From Adiantum capillus-veneris (taxonomy: Eukaryota; Streptophyta; Polypodiopsida; Polypodiales; Pteridaceae): a stretch of 64,000 nt of DNA. A program made the position numbers and the translations under genes. The notes under the pieces were generated by a model. That model was not told the DNA's origin. It ran no database searches and worked only from the letters and a program-made list of their open reading frames with translations. The stretch covers positions 158,986,247 through 159,050,246 of the forward strand of contig CM043943.1 of NCBI GenBank assembly GCA_014529385.2. Reading direction: 5' to 3'. Positions 54,101 to 64,000 of this stretch are shown piece by piece (positions within the stretch are counted from its first letter, which is position 1; every line of letters starts with the position of its first letter).

Positions 54101-55448
54101 AAACACATTCTATACACCTAAAACAAGTCCTAAATTGAATTTGGTAAAGTTTGGTCTTACCGGCATCACTGTGTGCTTTGTCGACTCTGAAATCTCTTAT
54201 TTTTGTGACTACACTGCCTATGGAGTTGGTTTGTCACTTGTGACGCTTTGGACTTGTCTGCAACATAGTTGTGAAACAATTCATCCAATTTTGGCTCATT
54301 TGGAGTCAGTTTGACGCCATATGTTGAATTTGACGCTTTGTAGCCTTCGAGCTCTTTTCTGATTTTTGAGGACTTTGCTTGATTGATTTCACGAATCTAA
54401 TCATATACATTGTATATAAACCTCATAGGCAAGCTATCTATGGAGTCAGAACCAAATTGTGGCATCTGCCAAAAACTAGCTTTTCTACTGGGGACCCCCT
54501 CGACCCCTACCAAGCGGTCAACTGATGATATAGAAAAGTTATATTATGTTAGGGCATGCTACAGTTCAAATCTCATCTGATTTGATCGAGCTGACTGGCC
54601 ACTATGGTCAGTTTTTGGTCGTAGGTCCTCGTGCACTGCTCGGATTCTAGGATTTTTTCTAGAGGTTTAAACTAGCTACCAGCCATACAAAATGGATCAT
54701 TGATGAGTAAATAACGTACCCCTCACGTCTCGTGTGAGATGGCGCTGAAAACGGACAACTGTAGACTCCGGAAAGTACGCGCGAAAGAGGTCGAAAAGCT
54801 CTCTCTGCAAAGGTAACAAGTGGCAATGAGGTGGTTTTAGCCTACCTGGGATATCTATAACCGGACTTCTCGAACCATTTTTCCCCAGATTCCACTATTA
54901 GTCCTATTAGGCCGTGAAATCTATGTTAGACTCAAAAATTTTCCCGATCGGATTCCTGAATTTTGCAAAAGTAGGTCTGGCCGCCTAATTTAGGCTTCCC
55001 GCTTCCATCTTCCAATTCCATTGAAATTTTTTGTGCTTGTCCATGTCTTTCGGATCACCACCATGTCTTTCATTTTTCCATATGAGCTCTTTTGCTATTT
55101 ATTATTAATTTTTGACCTATTTATTAAAAAAAAACAAAAAAAACAAAATGTGCTAAAAAAGCAAAGTGAAAATTCTATAATTAAGAAAATCCATTGAAAG
55201 ACACCGCTTTATTGTTTTTTGTTGGATTTCTCCATTTTTAAGTCTCAACATCAAGAAAAATGATGAAAAATAGCCAAAAAGGACTATTTTTGATGATTTT
55301 CTGATATTATATACACTATTTACACTCATGGGGAAGATATTATCAGTGGATTTTCCCTTGATGATGAATTATAAGGCAATTATTAGGTAATTTTGTAAGA
55401 AACCACACATTAACATCGCACTTTTTCCTCCCTCTTCAAACATTGCCC
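54101..55448. other. Stretch without a recognised gene
   Basis: At 54440-55000 the sequence is more GC-balanced and looks like a regulatory or LTR-type sequence (for example CGAGCTGACTGGCC, TACGCGCGAAAGAGG). At 55080-55400 it is strongly AT-rich with A-runs. It may be the 3' LTR of Gypsy-2b, but no second copy exists in the window to prove it. Confidence 0.4.
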
Positions 55449-55833
55449 TTAATTACTTAGTGCCCTTCCACTCCTCCTAGATGGCGTACTCCGGGACCAC
55501 TGTGTGCATGGGTTGAACAATCGTGTCTTATGAATAGCCATGGTTGGCTCTACCATGGTTTGAAGATTACTGTAATTCAAACCACTATGCCGTGCAAGAG
55601 CTGGGTCTTGAGTAATTAACTCAAGGGTTTCTGATGTCGAGGCTTTCTGATGCTGTCTTCCAAAGAGCAAATCCTATAGCTTGTGTGCTCTCTGTTTGAT
55701 TGTACAATCAGGATGCTTCAGCACGCTGATTGTCTGAGCTTTTGGTAGCACTTTTGACTGTTGTCGAGCTTTTTCTTGCCATTGGTAGGTTGGTGTGCTT
55801 GGTGTGGAATGGTGTGATGGAGTATTCTGGGAC
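55449..55833 (-). other. Gypsy-2b 3' region of unclear nature
   Basis: A few short minus-strand frames with no recognisable domain. Possibly the tail of the extra reading frame or an untranslated region. Confidence 0.35.
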
Positions 55834-56640
55834 TTAACTCTCCATTTGCTTGATTGGTTTTACAGTTTGTGGAGAAGATAAGTGCTCCTTTTTCTGCCAA
55901 ATCCATTTCAAGTTAGGTTCCTTGCTCGGAGAATCTCGTCTCTGTGTTTTCACCCTTGGAAACTTCTTTGGTTTTGTCGGTGATGTTTTGGGCACCCAAA
56001 TTTGAATCGGCTTATCCTTAAGCTGTTCTTTTGATACCAAGATTTTCTTGACTCCTTGCATACTAGTTGTAGAATTTTCTTATCGAGAGGATGGAGAAGA
56101 TTGATTGCTTCATGGTTTGTTCTGCTGATTACTTCCTTTCCATTCCTCCTTGCTTGGTGCAATTGGAACAATGAGTTGCCCACCTTTAGGTGATAGCTTG
56201 AGCTGATTTGTATCCCAATCTGGTACTGCCTTGTATGTCCGCATCCAGGGAATTCCAAGAATCATCGTCTCATTCATGTGTTCATCTGGTAAGCATACAA
56301 ACTGATGAGGCCATCAACATCCATGTACTATCACGTTCAAGTTGACTACTCCCAATGTTGGTGTTGCCTTCTTGTTGCATCCTTTGATTGTCGCTATTCC
56401 TGCTGTCAATGATTGAGTTGTTGCTTTCTTGTACATCTAATAAATTGATTACATTTACTCTAGCTCCTGTATCGACCAAAGCATTTATGCTATGATTGTT
56501 GAGTTGTACCTTGATGCGCAGGTCCATTCCGTCTAACCATTCATCATCTGTTGACATTGCATCTTTAGGCAATTCCCATTGTCGGTCGTCTATTTCCAGA
56601 GTGTTGATTCTTGAGAGCAGCTTTCCGTTTGAGCACCCAA
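55834..56640 (-). pseudogene. Extra aspartic-protease-like frame after the Gypsy-2b integrase
   Basis: Minus strand: an acidic lead (DDRQWELPKDAMSTDDEWL), then MDLRIKVQLNNHSINALVDT with GARVNVI, the D-T-G box of retropepsin-like proteases. Then, after a shift near 56290, CLPDEHMNETMILGIPWMRT and DWDTNQLKL, the partner strand and ILG-like motif (ILGIPW). A basic segment follows (QIWVPKTSPTKPKKFPRVK). A standard protease already exists upstream at 60770-61090, so this is a second one. It could be a captured domain, a remnant of another element, or a family-specific accessory. Confidence 0.6.
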
Positions 56641-57893
56641 AGCCGAGCTTCCTCTTGAGCTTCATCAATAACTTGCTATCGTTTAATGCTCCTTTGCTTG
56701 GTTGCATGCATTCTTTTTAGAAATTCATTGGTTAGCGGAAAATTGTATTTCTTTAAATGTCATCCACTAATCCAATTAGCCATTGGTTCACCATCTTGGG
56801 TGGACAACTTTACTGCTGCACTTGGAGATACATCTTCAATGATAAACGGTCCATTTCCCTTTTTCTTAAACTTGGAAATGTGTTGCTTAAGGGAATAGAC
56901 TAAAACTAAGTCCCCTTTCTTGAAGATTTTTGTTATCAGCAGATGGGAATCAAAAAGCTATTTTTGTTTCCGCTTTTGTGCATAGATGTGAGCTATGGCA
57001 GTTAGCCTTGGCTCATCTAGCTTTTTTTAATCTTCAAGTCTTTCAGAAAATTCATATTCAGTCCACTCAAGATTTTTAGCTACCCTTAATGTTGGCAATA
57101 GAAAATCTATTCGGAGTATGGCATCAACACCATAAATAAGGTTAAAGGGTGTAGCTTTTAAATTTGTTTTGAATGAAACCCAATAAGCCCATAGAGCTGC
57201 ATGGAGATTCATTTCCCAGTCTGTTCTTCCTGAACTAACCACTTTAGTCAATACCGAGCTAAGAATTTTGTTTGTATGCTTAGCTTGTCCGTTTGCTTGT
57301 GGTAGTCCATATCTTGTGAATACATACTCATATAAGAATGTGGTAGTGGTTCTGGCATCATTCTTTTGAGCTGCTTTAGCTTCGGTCCACTTGGTCAAAT
57401 AGTCCGTAGCTACAATGATATATTGAGCTTGAGTTCTATAAGCAGGTGGCTGTATTGGCCCAACAAAATCTATACCCCACTTTGCGAAATCTCTAGCCCC
57501 CATCATTGGTCTTAAGGGCATGCTATCTACACGTGTTGGAATTTTTACTCGTTGACAAGCATTACACCTTTGAACATATTCTTTGGCATCTGCAAATTTT
57601 TTTGGCCACCATATGCCTACCATTAAGATTGCTCTTGCGGTGGTCTCACTAGAAAACTGACCTCCAGCTAATTCAGCATGTGCTTGTTCTATAATCGGAA
57701 TATACTCGTCTTCATTAGCACAAAGATGCAAATGTTGATCCTTACCTCTCCAATACAATTGGTTTCCAGTAAGAGCATAGTTTCTTCCTTCAGTTTCAAT
57801 TTCTCTTTGACGTCGTTTACTCATATCCTCAGGAAATGTTCGGCTTGATAAGTAAGTAACTAGATAGTTACTCCACTTGGGAATAGGCGACAT
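56641..57893 (-). pseudogene. Gypsy-2b integrase with zinc site and C-terminal module
   Basis: Starts MSPIPKWSNYLVTYLSSRTF; zinc site AHAELAGGQF to CNACQRVK; core with KWGIDFVGPI (first Asp) and ATDYLTKWTEAKA. After TRYGLP the sequence jumps straight to QANGQAKHTNKIL, so about 30 residues including the second catalytic Asp are gone, and the usual Glu is Lys. The C-terminal module (FKKGDLVLVYSL; GNGPFIIEDV; INGS-like end at ~56770) is present but broken by a stop. It continues into KKYNFPLTNEFLKRMHATK. Integration activity is excluded for this copy. Confidence 0.85.
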
Positions 57894-58109
57894 TTAAAAC
57901 AATGTAACATGAGGTATGGGTGTTTGTTTTTGACATTGAGGACAATCCTTTACAAAAGATCGAACATCCCTCCTCATAGTTGGCCAAAATACTACAAGTC
58001 TCAAGATTATTTGCATAGTTTGATCTTTCGCAAAGTGAAGTCCTACTATGGTAATATGTGCTTGACTTAGGTACTGGTTTTTCTCTTCAGGATTAATGCA
58101 TAAGAGCAA
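57894..58109 (-). pseudogene. First H2C2 zinc-finger region of Gypsy-2b
   Basis: Frame with GLHFAKDQTMQIILRL, FWPTMRRDVRSFVKDCPQCQ: a His-His...Cys-x-x-Cys pattern typical of integrase zinc-binding domains. It lies directly before the second such domain (57.7 kb), so two occur in tandem. A stop separates them. Confidence 0.7.
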
Positions 58110-58123
58110 TATTCCATCTCAAT

Positions 58124-58665
58124 TTATTTGTATAGAGTACCAGCTAGTAATTGATACATAGTTGATTGCTTGATTAATCCAATTGTAATAGGAAGTGGTA
58201 TTTGTGAATCCACTTGAGCTATGGTCATCAATGATACCATGTTTTCCGACCATCGAGGTATCATTTCCACGGAGAACAAATCATCATCTACCCCTTTAAG
58301 TGATTCTCCTGAAATAATCCTTGACAAATGATATGCTCTTTGATGTGTAGTGCCCTTTTTAACAACCATATTGAAATCAATTCCAGAAGAATGATGAACC
58401 ATCTCACTATTCTTCCTGTGTTGCATGGCTTGTTGACCAAATACAACAAGGCTTGGTGGTCTACAAAGAACACAAACTTGTTGGCTAATAGGTTTAAATG
58501 TCTATACTTTTTAATGGCATAGATCATTCCTAACCCTTCTCTTTCAGTGGCAGTGTAATTATTTTCTGCCATGTTCAACTGTTGGCTAGCATAAGAAATA
58601 GGAAAGTAAATTTTTCCGTCTCTTGGTTGAGCTAGTATAGAACCGATAGCTAAAATTGGAAGCAT
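58124..58665 (-). pseudogene. Gypsy-2b RNase H
   Basis: RNase-H-like segment: ILAIGSILAQPRDGKIYFPI, YTATEREGLGMIYAIKKYRH and FFVDHQALLYLVNKP, followed after a shift near 58420 by a linker with HHSSGIDFNMVVKKG and DDDLFSVEM-type acidic residues. It would remove the RNA strand during reverse transcription. Confidence 0.8.
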
Positions 58666-58729
58666 CTACATGTATGTGGAATATCTTATTCCAATCTAGT
58701 GCTTTCAATATTGGAGCTGAGGTGAGAGC

Positions 58730-59749
58730 TTATTTAAGCTTCATGAAGGATTCTTCACATGCCTCGGTCCATTCAAAGTGTGTAATCAAGCTATACATGG
58801 GTTTTGCAATTATAGCGTACATGTAAATGAGCCGTCTGTAATATCCACAATGTCCCATGAAGGCTTGGGACCCCTTGACTGTTGTTGGTCTAAGCAAATC
58901 AACAATAACATGAATTTTTTCAATATCAATAGCTATGCCATTTTTAGACACTATGTGTCCAATAATGTTTCCTTGTCTACCCATGAATGTGCACTTTTAA
59001 GGGTTTAGGAAAATCCTATAAAGTTTACATTTTTTGAATACCTTTTTGAGGTGTTCAAAATGATCATCTCAGATTGATGAAAGTACACATAGATCATCCA
59101 TATACACTTCCAAGAATTTCCTAAGATATTCTTTAAAAGCATGGCTCATTGATCTTTGAAATGTGGCAAGAGCATTAGTTAACCCAAAGGGCATAACCGG
59201 ATAGGCAAAAATACGCCATTCCGTTTCAAAAGTAGTTTTATGCTGATCTTTTGGGTCAATTAAAAGTTGACTGTATCCTGAAAAGCCATCTAAGAAACTG
59301 TAAGCTTCTTTTGCTGCAACTCATTCTAACACATTCTCAGTGATTGGAAGAGGAAAGTTGTCTCTAATGGTAGGTGCATTCACTTTTTTGAGATTGACAC
59401 ACACTCGTAATTTTTCATTCTTCTTGGGTACTACCACAATTGGAGACACCCAATCTGTGTGTTCAATTTTGTAAATGAATTTGTCTTACTTTAATTTCTC
59501 AATCTCTTCTTTGATTTTCTTGGCAAATGTTTCATTATATATGTATGGCCTTTGTCTACTTGGTTTTGCATCATCTCTCATGGATATGGTATGTTGACAA
59601 ATTTTTGGATCAACACCCTTGAGATCCTTGTAAGACCAAGCGAAGATATCTCGGTATTCTTTTAGCAAGCTTAGAAAAATCTCTTCTTCTTCCTTTGCTA
59701 GGTCATTTGCAATGTAGGCAGGCCTAGGTTCTTCCCCTGGTTCAGTCAA
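58730..59749 (-). pseudogene. Gypsy-2b reverse transcriptase
   Basis: Starts at 59749 with AKPSRQRPYIYNETFAKKIK. It continues with AYSFLDGFSGYSQLLIDPKD, TEWRIFAYPVMPFGLTNALA and the catalytic FLEVYMDDLCV (about 59085-59120), which is cut soon after by a TGA. The C-terminal part (GRQGNIIGHIVSKNGIAIDI, FMGHCGYYRRLIYMY) is at 58730-58984. YMDD is intact. At least two stops break the frame. Confidence 0.85.
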
Positions 59750-59751
59750 GT

Positions 59752-60769
59752 CTATCTTTTTTGCGTTCCCGGGCCCTTTGTAGGACTCACCCTATTTTTG
59801 TAATTCCCTAACAGGTTGATTTTTCGATCTTGGAGAGTATACTTTTTGTAATGGAATGAAACACTCATTACATCCTTACCATCCTTTTCTGTGGTTTCCA
59901 TTTCGGTCGTATATATCTCCTTTAGAGCTTTTCTCAACTCTTGATACTTTTTTTTCCACTCAACTCGTGTCATGGTTGGCTCCTTGTCCTGTTTGTTCGG
60001 CTTTGCTTGAGTATCCTTCCTTGTTTTTCTCGATATTTTTGACATTTCTAGATTTTTTTTTGAAGGATTTCTACCAGTGATTTTGTCCTTGACACAATCA
60101 TGTGCATCTATCTGCATCAAGGATTGTGTTCTACTGGAGACTGATGGCATAGGTCTTTTTTTTACGTTTTTGGTGTCTCTTTTACATCTATACCATTTTT
60201 GTCGTCTCGATTTCTGGTTAGGAAAGTCAAAAAAAATTTCCTCCCCTCCTTTCAAGAGTAGCTTAGCTCTCACATTTTCTTTTTCTGACCCCGAATCTTC
60301 TGAGGTAGCTGAGTGTTCGTCTAACTCATATGTTGCATCGTAGTAGAGGTCTGAAAAGACTTGTTGGGCTTTCATCATGTCCTTGGGTTCCTCATTTTCA
60401 TCTTCAATGTTAAGGGTTGAAATCATTTGGATGGGAATTATGTCGTAGCCGTCCTCATTGCAAAATTCAGTAGGCATAGACGTATTCACACATACATCCA
60501 TTGTCGCTAAAATTTGAGTCCACTCAAATGGCTCAAACAAATGTTCCAAAAAGGGTTCAGGTACATAGGCTTTGTCTGTGCAATCCCTTTCTAAGATACA
60601 TTCTTCTCGTTTTAAGCTCCACACATCCAAATAGAAGTGTCTTTGTTTAACCAAGATGGAACCTTAGTTTCATTCGAAGAGACTGAATTGAAGTCTTGTA
60701 TGGGCGTTTTCATGACATCTCTATAAGTGTGATCTTTTAGATTTACCCTTGTTATAGATCCCACTTGCT
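59752..60769 (-). CDS. Gypsy-2b linker between protease and reverse transcriptase
   Basis: A 300-codon frame and its upstream extension (LYLKQVGSITRVNLKDHTYR). It is rich in Glu, Lys and Asp (EDSGSEKENVRAKLLLKGGE; EWKKKYQELRKALKEIYTTE, coiled-coil-like). No enzyme domain is recognised. Its position within pol of this family suggests a spacer or structural segment. Confidence 0.55.
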
Positions 60770-61585
60770 TCAAGTACAAATAATTGTTTCCCAATCTTGG
60801 ATAAGCCGTACCTTTCGCATGAAAGGTCTTCCCAATATGATTTCGTAATTGAGTTTTTTCCCAAAGTCTACTATGGAAAAAATGTGTTGATATTCAATCC
60901 CACAGGAATTGACTATCACATTTTCAAGAAGCCCTAATGGTCTTTCAATGTGTTCGTCAACCAATTTCAATTTCATTCGAGTTTGTCTAATGGTTGGTTG
61001 TCCCCAAGATTCCCATACTGCTTTCATGGCTATGGCTATGCCTGCTCCACTATCCATTATTTCCATGGTTTCAATGTCATTATATTTCACTGGAAGGGTG
61101 GTGTTTCTTTCTTCCCCTTTGTATTATTCTCCGACTTTGTTCATTGGAACAAATCGAATCTCTTTGTTGTCCATTTTGTGCTTCAATTTTCCCAATTTTT
61201 TTGCGATCAGCCCCGTTATCCTCCCCTTCTCTAGGATTTTTTGTAGGTCATTCCATAAATATGGTCTAATTTTTAGCAGTTCTCCCAAAGTAAGAGTGCA
61301 TTTGATGGGTGTAGACATGATTGAATGAATGTTTTCTACTTCTAGGGTCTGTTCAACTCTTTTTACTTGAGTGGTGTTACACACTATGGATTCATCTTCA
61401 TTATCTCCTAAGTAAGAGGGTAATGTTTTCAAGGTCAATGGTTTAGACATTCTTGAAGCTTCAGATCTGCAATCCCCGTACAAGGATTGTACATCCATGT
61501 TCATATCAGGAGGTAGGTTGTCCAACCAAACTTCCTCTATAGGACCTGACTTTAGAGTTAGGCTCCCATTGTTGATCCCTCTCAC
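60770..61585 (-). CDS. Gypsy-2b protease and pre-protease
   Basis: Pre-protease at 61124-61585 (LTLKSGPIEEVWLDNLPPDM; QTLEVENIHSIMSTPIKCTL), then protease with YNDIETMEIMDSGAGIAIAM (DSGA box), HIFSIVDFGKKLNYEIILGR (ILGRPF) and KVRLIQDWETIICT. It matches the truncated copy at 38089. The frame changes between the two parts near 61100-61124. Confidence 0.8.
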
Positions 61586-61957
61586 TTTTTCCCATAAGTG
61601 TCCTGGCTAGTCTTCCTCCACAAATGGAATTCCGTCTAAGGTATCTTCGTTGTCCGGCACTATAAGTTTTGGTTCTTTCGTTTAAAGGTGGGGTTTTACC
61701 ACCACTTTGGGTTTTTCTTTAGTGTCTTTTTCCACAAGCTCTTCAGGTGTTGCTATACTTTTAAGCTTGGGTTTTTGTTTTTCCAGCATTTCTTACGTGA
61801 TTCTTACTAATTTTTTATAAGCTTCAAGCTTAGCTGCCTCCATGTATGGAGAAGGATAGTTTTTCCATTTGTTTTCCATGTTTTGGTCTGCTTTAAGTCC
61901 CGTTGATAAGCTTCCAAGGCTGCATTGATAAGCTCAAAATTTTTATCAAATTGATCC
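61586..61957 (-). other. Gypsy-2b linker region, decayed
   Basis: Minus-strand sequence homologous to the charged linker of Gypsy-2a (38817-39411), but with more stops and lacking ~170 bp around 61960. No intact frame. Confidence 0.5.
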
Positions 61958-63200
61958 TCAAGATTTCACAGTTGTGTCCTCCCTTTTTGCAAAATTGTAT
62001 GCAATAATCTTCAACTGGCTTGAGGTTTTTGTCAAGCTCTGGCATTCATTTTTCCAATGATTATCTGCACCAAAGTTATGATAGTTTCTGGTTCTTGGCT
62101 TAATCATGGGTCTTACCATGGGATATCTGACACCTGGATTAGCTACATAATATATTGGTGCGAGCTTTGGTGGAGCATAAGTCACAGGTTCTTCCGTTGG
62201 TGGCGGATGTGAATTAGAAAAATCTCCCTCTACCATTACTGTAGATGGACTAGGCTCAGCATAGGGTGTAACAGGCACTAATGCTTGTTCATCTATGACT
62301 CCGTTGGAATGCATGTACTTTACAGGTACTGCATTATGTCCTAGATACGGAGATTGTTGACCCAACATGGGTTGAGGTCTTTCCATACCCATTGGTGGTC
62401 TTTGATCTTGGGCCATATTAGGCTGCTATCTGTACATGGGTTGTCCTTGTGACCTCATAGGCATGTACTGAACATTCCCATCATACTTTGATCGGAAGTA
62501 GCACTCGTGGGTCTCATGGTTGGTCCTTTTACCCTCCATTGCACACCATTTTTGTGGACTAATTGCTTGTCCCTGTTGAGGTATCCCTTGTCCTAGTCCC
62601 CTCATAGGTGATTTTTGCATGTTGTTCATCATGTCGTTCATCCTTTTGAGCATATCTTCTACGGCTAAAAGCGGTGTTGCAGCAGCTGTTCCTACTTGTG
62701 TTGGTTTAGTGGATGTTGTTCTTTGGCTTTGGTTATTCTTAGGAACATCTTCTTTGTTGAAAATATCACAATTGTCTACTAAGTCAATAGCATCTGGCAC
62801 ACACTCTTCCAGGGTTGTATTCTTCTTGCTATAAAGTATAGCATGAAGTTCTTTGTTTAGCAGTCCCTCTAGAAGCAAATATACACTTTGTTCTTTTGCA
62901 GGTATCTCTAGCCCTGGGCATCTGGCAATGTATTGTTTCATTAGAGTTGCACAATCCCTAATAGACTCACCATGTTTTGATCCCCGTTTTAGAACAAGGA
63001 GTTAAAAATCCTTGAGCTAATGTGTTTATGTCCATGATTGACCTTGGTGGAATGTTTTGGAACCATGTCAATGCTTTTCTCTCTAATGTCATTCCAAACC
63101 CCTCGAACTGAGTATGGAAATCGAATACACGTTCTGCTCTTAGCACTTGCTTAAAGCTTGCTAAGTGGTCATATGGATCCTCTGATCCAATGTATTTTCT
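61958..63200 (-). pseudogene. Gypsy-2b gag and zinc-knuckle region
   Basis: Gag core partly in two frames (MKQYIARCPGLEIPAKEQSV; LEECVPDAIDLVDNCDIF; upstream part at 62980-63200 matching FEGFGM...TWFQNIP). Then a Pro/Gln-rich part (MGMERPQPMLGQQSPYLGHN) and a zinc-knuckle remnant YHNFGADNHWKNEC, in which two of the three Cys are Tyr or Phe. Compared with Gypsy-2a a short deletion near 62980 removes the FKQKHGES-type segment. Confidence 0.7.
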
Positions 63201-64000
63201 GATCCATTTTTAAAAATCAACTGGTCTGATGCGTTTACTTGGTTCACAACTCCCGATCTCTTGGCAGTTGCTCCTGTTCCGAGTCCATCAAACCAGTCTA
63301 TTAGAAATAGTGACTCATGTAGCCCTGGACTAGTCTTAGTGTCACCTGGTTTTCTTCGTGTGATGAGGTGGTTTATGGTTTCTCAACACTACTCTCAGAT
63401 GATCTCTCATGGTGTTCATCTCTTGGAATTGTTTCTGTTCCTTGTCCCAATATCCAAACCCTTATGGAATACCCTTGGTGTTTGGTTTGCTCGACCTCCT
63501 CAGGAGTCATCATAACAAAGTTGTTAATATAACAATCCCTAAACAGGTAGGTTGGTAGGTTTCTGTTCCTTGTCCCAATATCCAAACCCTTATGGAATAC
63601 CCTTGGTGTTTGGTTTGCTTGACCTCCTCAGGAGTCATCATAACAAAGTTGTTAATATAACAATCCCTAAACAGGTAGGTTGGTAGGTTTGCTGATCCCT
63701 TATCTTTGATCTTGAAGATATAAATGATCTTCATGGCCGTTACTTGTCCTAATTTGGCATGCAAAGTCCACAAAAGATCTTTTATGTTTTTGTCCTCCCA
63801 ACAATAGACTCCGACCTAGGATTATTCATACCAAGCCATTTCAAAGGCTTCAAATCTACTTGATCATATCCCTCAAATTCTAAAGTTGGTGGTCCTTCTT
63901 TTGTTGACATATCTGGGATTATGGTGTTTACTTCTAACCCCCATTTGTCTATCATTGTACATATTGAGTGCTGTTTTTATCCATATACATTTTTTCCTGT
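63201..64000 (-). pseudogene. Gypsy-2b N-terminal extension, with tandem duplication
   Basis: Matches the Gypsy-2a segment 40813-41688 (KIIYIFKIKDKGSANLPTYL; FVMMTPEEVEQTKHQGYSI). A 128-bp stretch is duplicated in tandem (63432-63559 and 63560-63687), which repeats FRDCYINNFVMMTPEEV. The element continues beyond the window edge. Confidence 0.65.
63432..63687 (-). repeat. 128 bp direct tandem duplication inside Gypsy-2b
   Basis: TTTCTGTTCCTTGTCCCAAT begins both copies at 63432 and 63560. The copies are nearly identical (one change noted, GCTCGACC against GCTTGACC), so the duplication is recent relative to the element. The other family member (40.9 kb) has only one copy. Confidence 0.9.

Larger units (their letters stand above)
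55449..64000 (-). mobile_element. Gypsy-2b: gypsy element, long but inactive, running past the right edge
   Basis: Minus-strand order: N-terminal extension, gag, zinc-knuckle remnant, linker, protease, second linker, reverse transcriptase, RNase H, a first zinc-finger region, a second zinc-finger region with integrase core, integrase C-terminus, and a further frame with an aspartic-protease-like domain. The integrase tail shows no chromodomain. Its 5' LTR lies outside the window. Its 3' LTR is not established. Confidence 0.88.

Noticed and set aside
54440-55000. Gypsy-2b 3' LTR
   Set aside because: Plausible by position, but no second copy, polypurine tract or TG...CA boundary could be shown in this window.

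Overview
The window looks like nuclear DNA from a land plant, probably a seed-free lineage (fern, lycophyte or bryophyte). The lineage is inferred from the style of the genes and retroelements and is not proven. It is AT-rich, has small spliced introns with canonical GT/AG borders, and is dominated by repeats. No prokaryotic, organellar, tRNA or rRNA feature was recognised.

Layout. (1) 1-21.77 kb: a satellite-like landscape built on one short core, GGTCCACCACTTGTCCAA, placed every ~50-100 bp with several unrelated kinds of spacer. Four blocks can be separated: A (1-1090, inverted), B (4.56-6.56 kb), C (9.78-17.66 kb, a ~442 bp higher-order repeat of eight ~50-80 bp monomers) and D (20.2-21.77 kb). 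Two minus-strand genes lie among them: the last exon of an FCP1-like HAD phosphatase (2062-3261), and a three-exon gene (9707 down to 3904) that appears to join a ParB/sulfiredoxin-like 'DGQHS' domain, an unrecognised middle region and a C-terminal SET domain. Its 2.6 kb last intron holds block B. Both genes carry single-base frameshifts. (2) 21.84-25.1 kb: a frameshifted plus-strand relic related to the DUF7869, DDE-like family. (3) 25.3-38.0 kb: a minus-strand Ty3/gypsy chromovirus with unequal LTR remnants, into which a plus-strand Ty1/copia element (31500-36657) has inserted. (4) 38.0-41.7 kb: the gag-protease half of a second gypsy family, minus strand. (5) 41.9-54.1 kb: a degenerate minus-strand gene of unknown function (44.6-53.4 kb) with a coiled-coil middle. 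It is flanked on both sides by tandem ~285 bp repeats whose only well-kept feature is the palindrome TAAATAATCGCGATTATTTA. It is split by a second copia element (46905-52044) with a perfect 5-bp target-site duplication. (6) 55.4-64.0 kb: a second, longer copy of the gypsy-2 family, running off the right edge. It has two consecutive H2C2 zinc-finger regions, a damaged integrase core and an extra aspartic-protease-like reading frame after the integrase.

Nothing here forms a working pathway; most of the window is nested, decaying transposable elements. The points most worth a second look are the core-motif arrays with stem-loops whose arms change in a compensating way, the ParB-like/SET gene, and the periodic palindrome arms.
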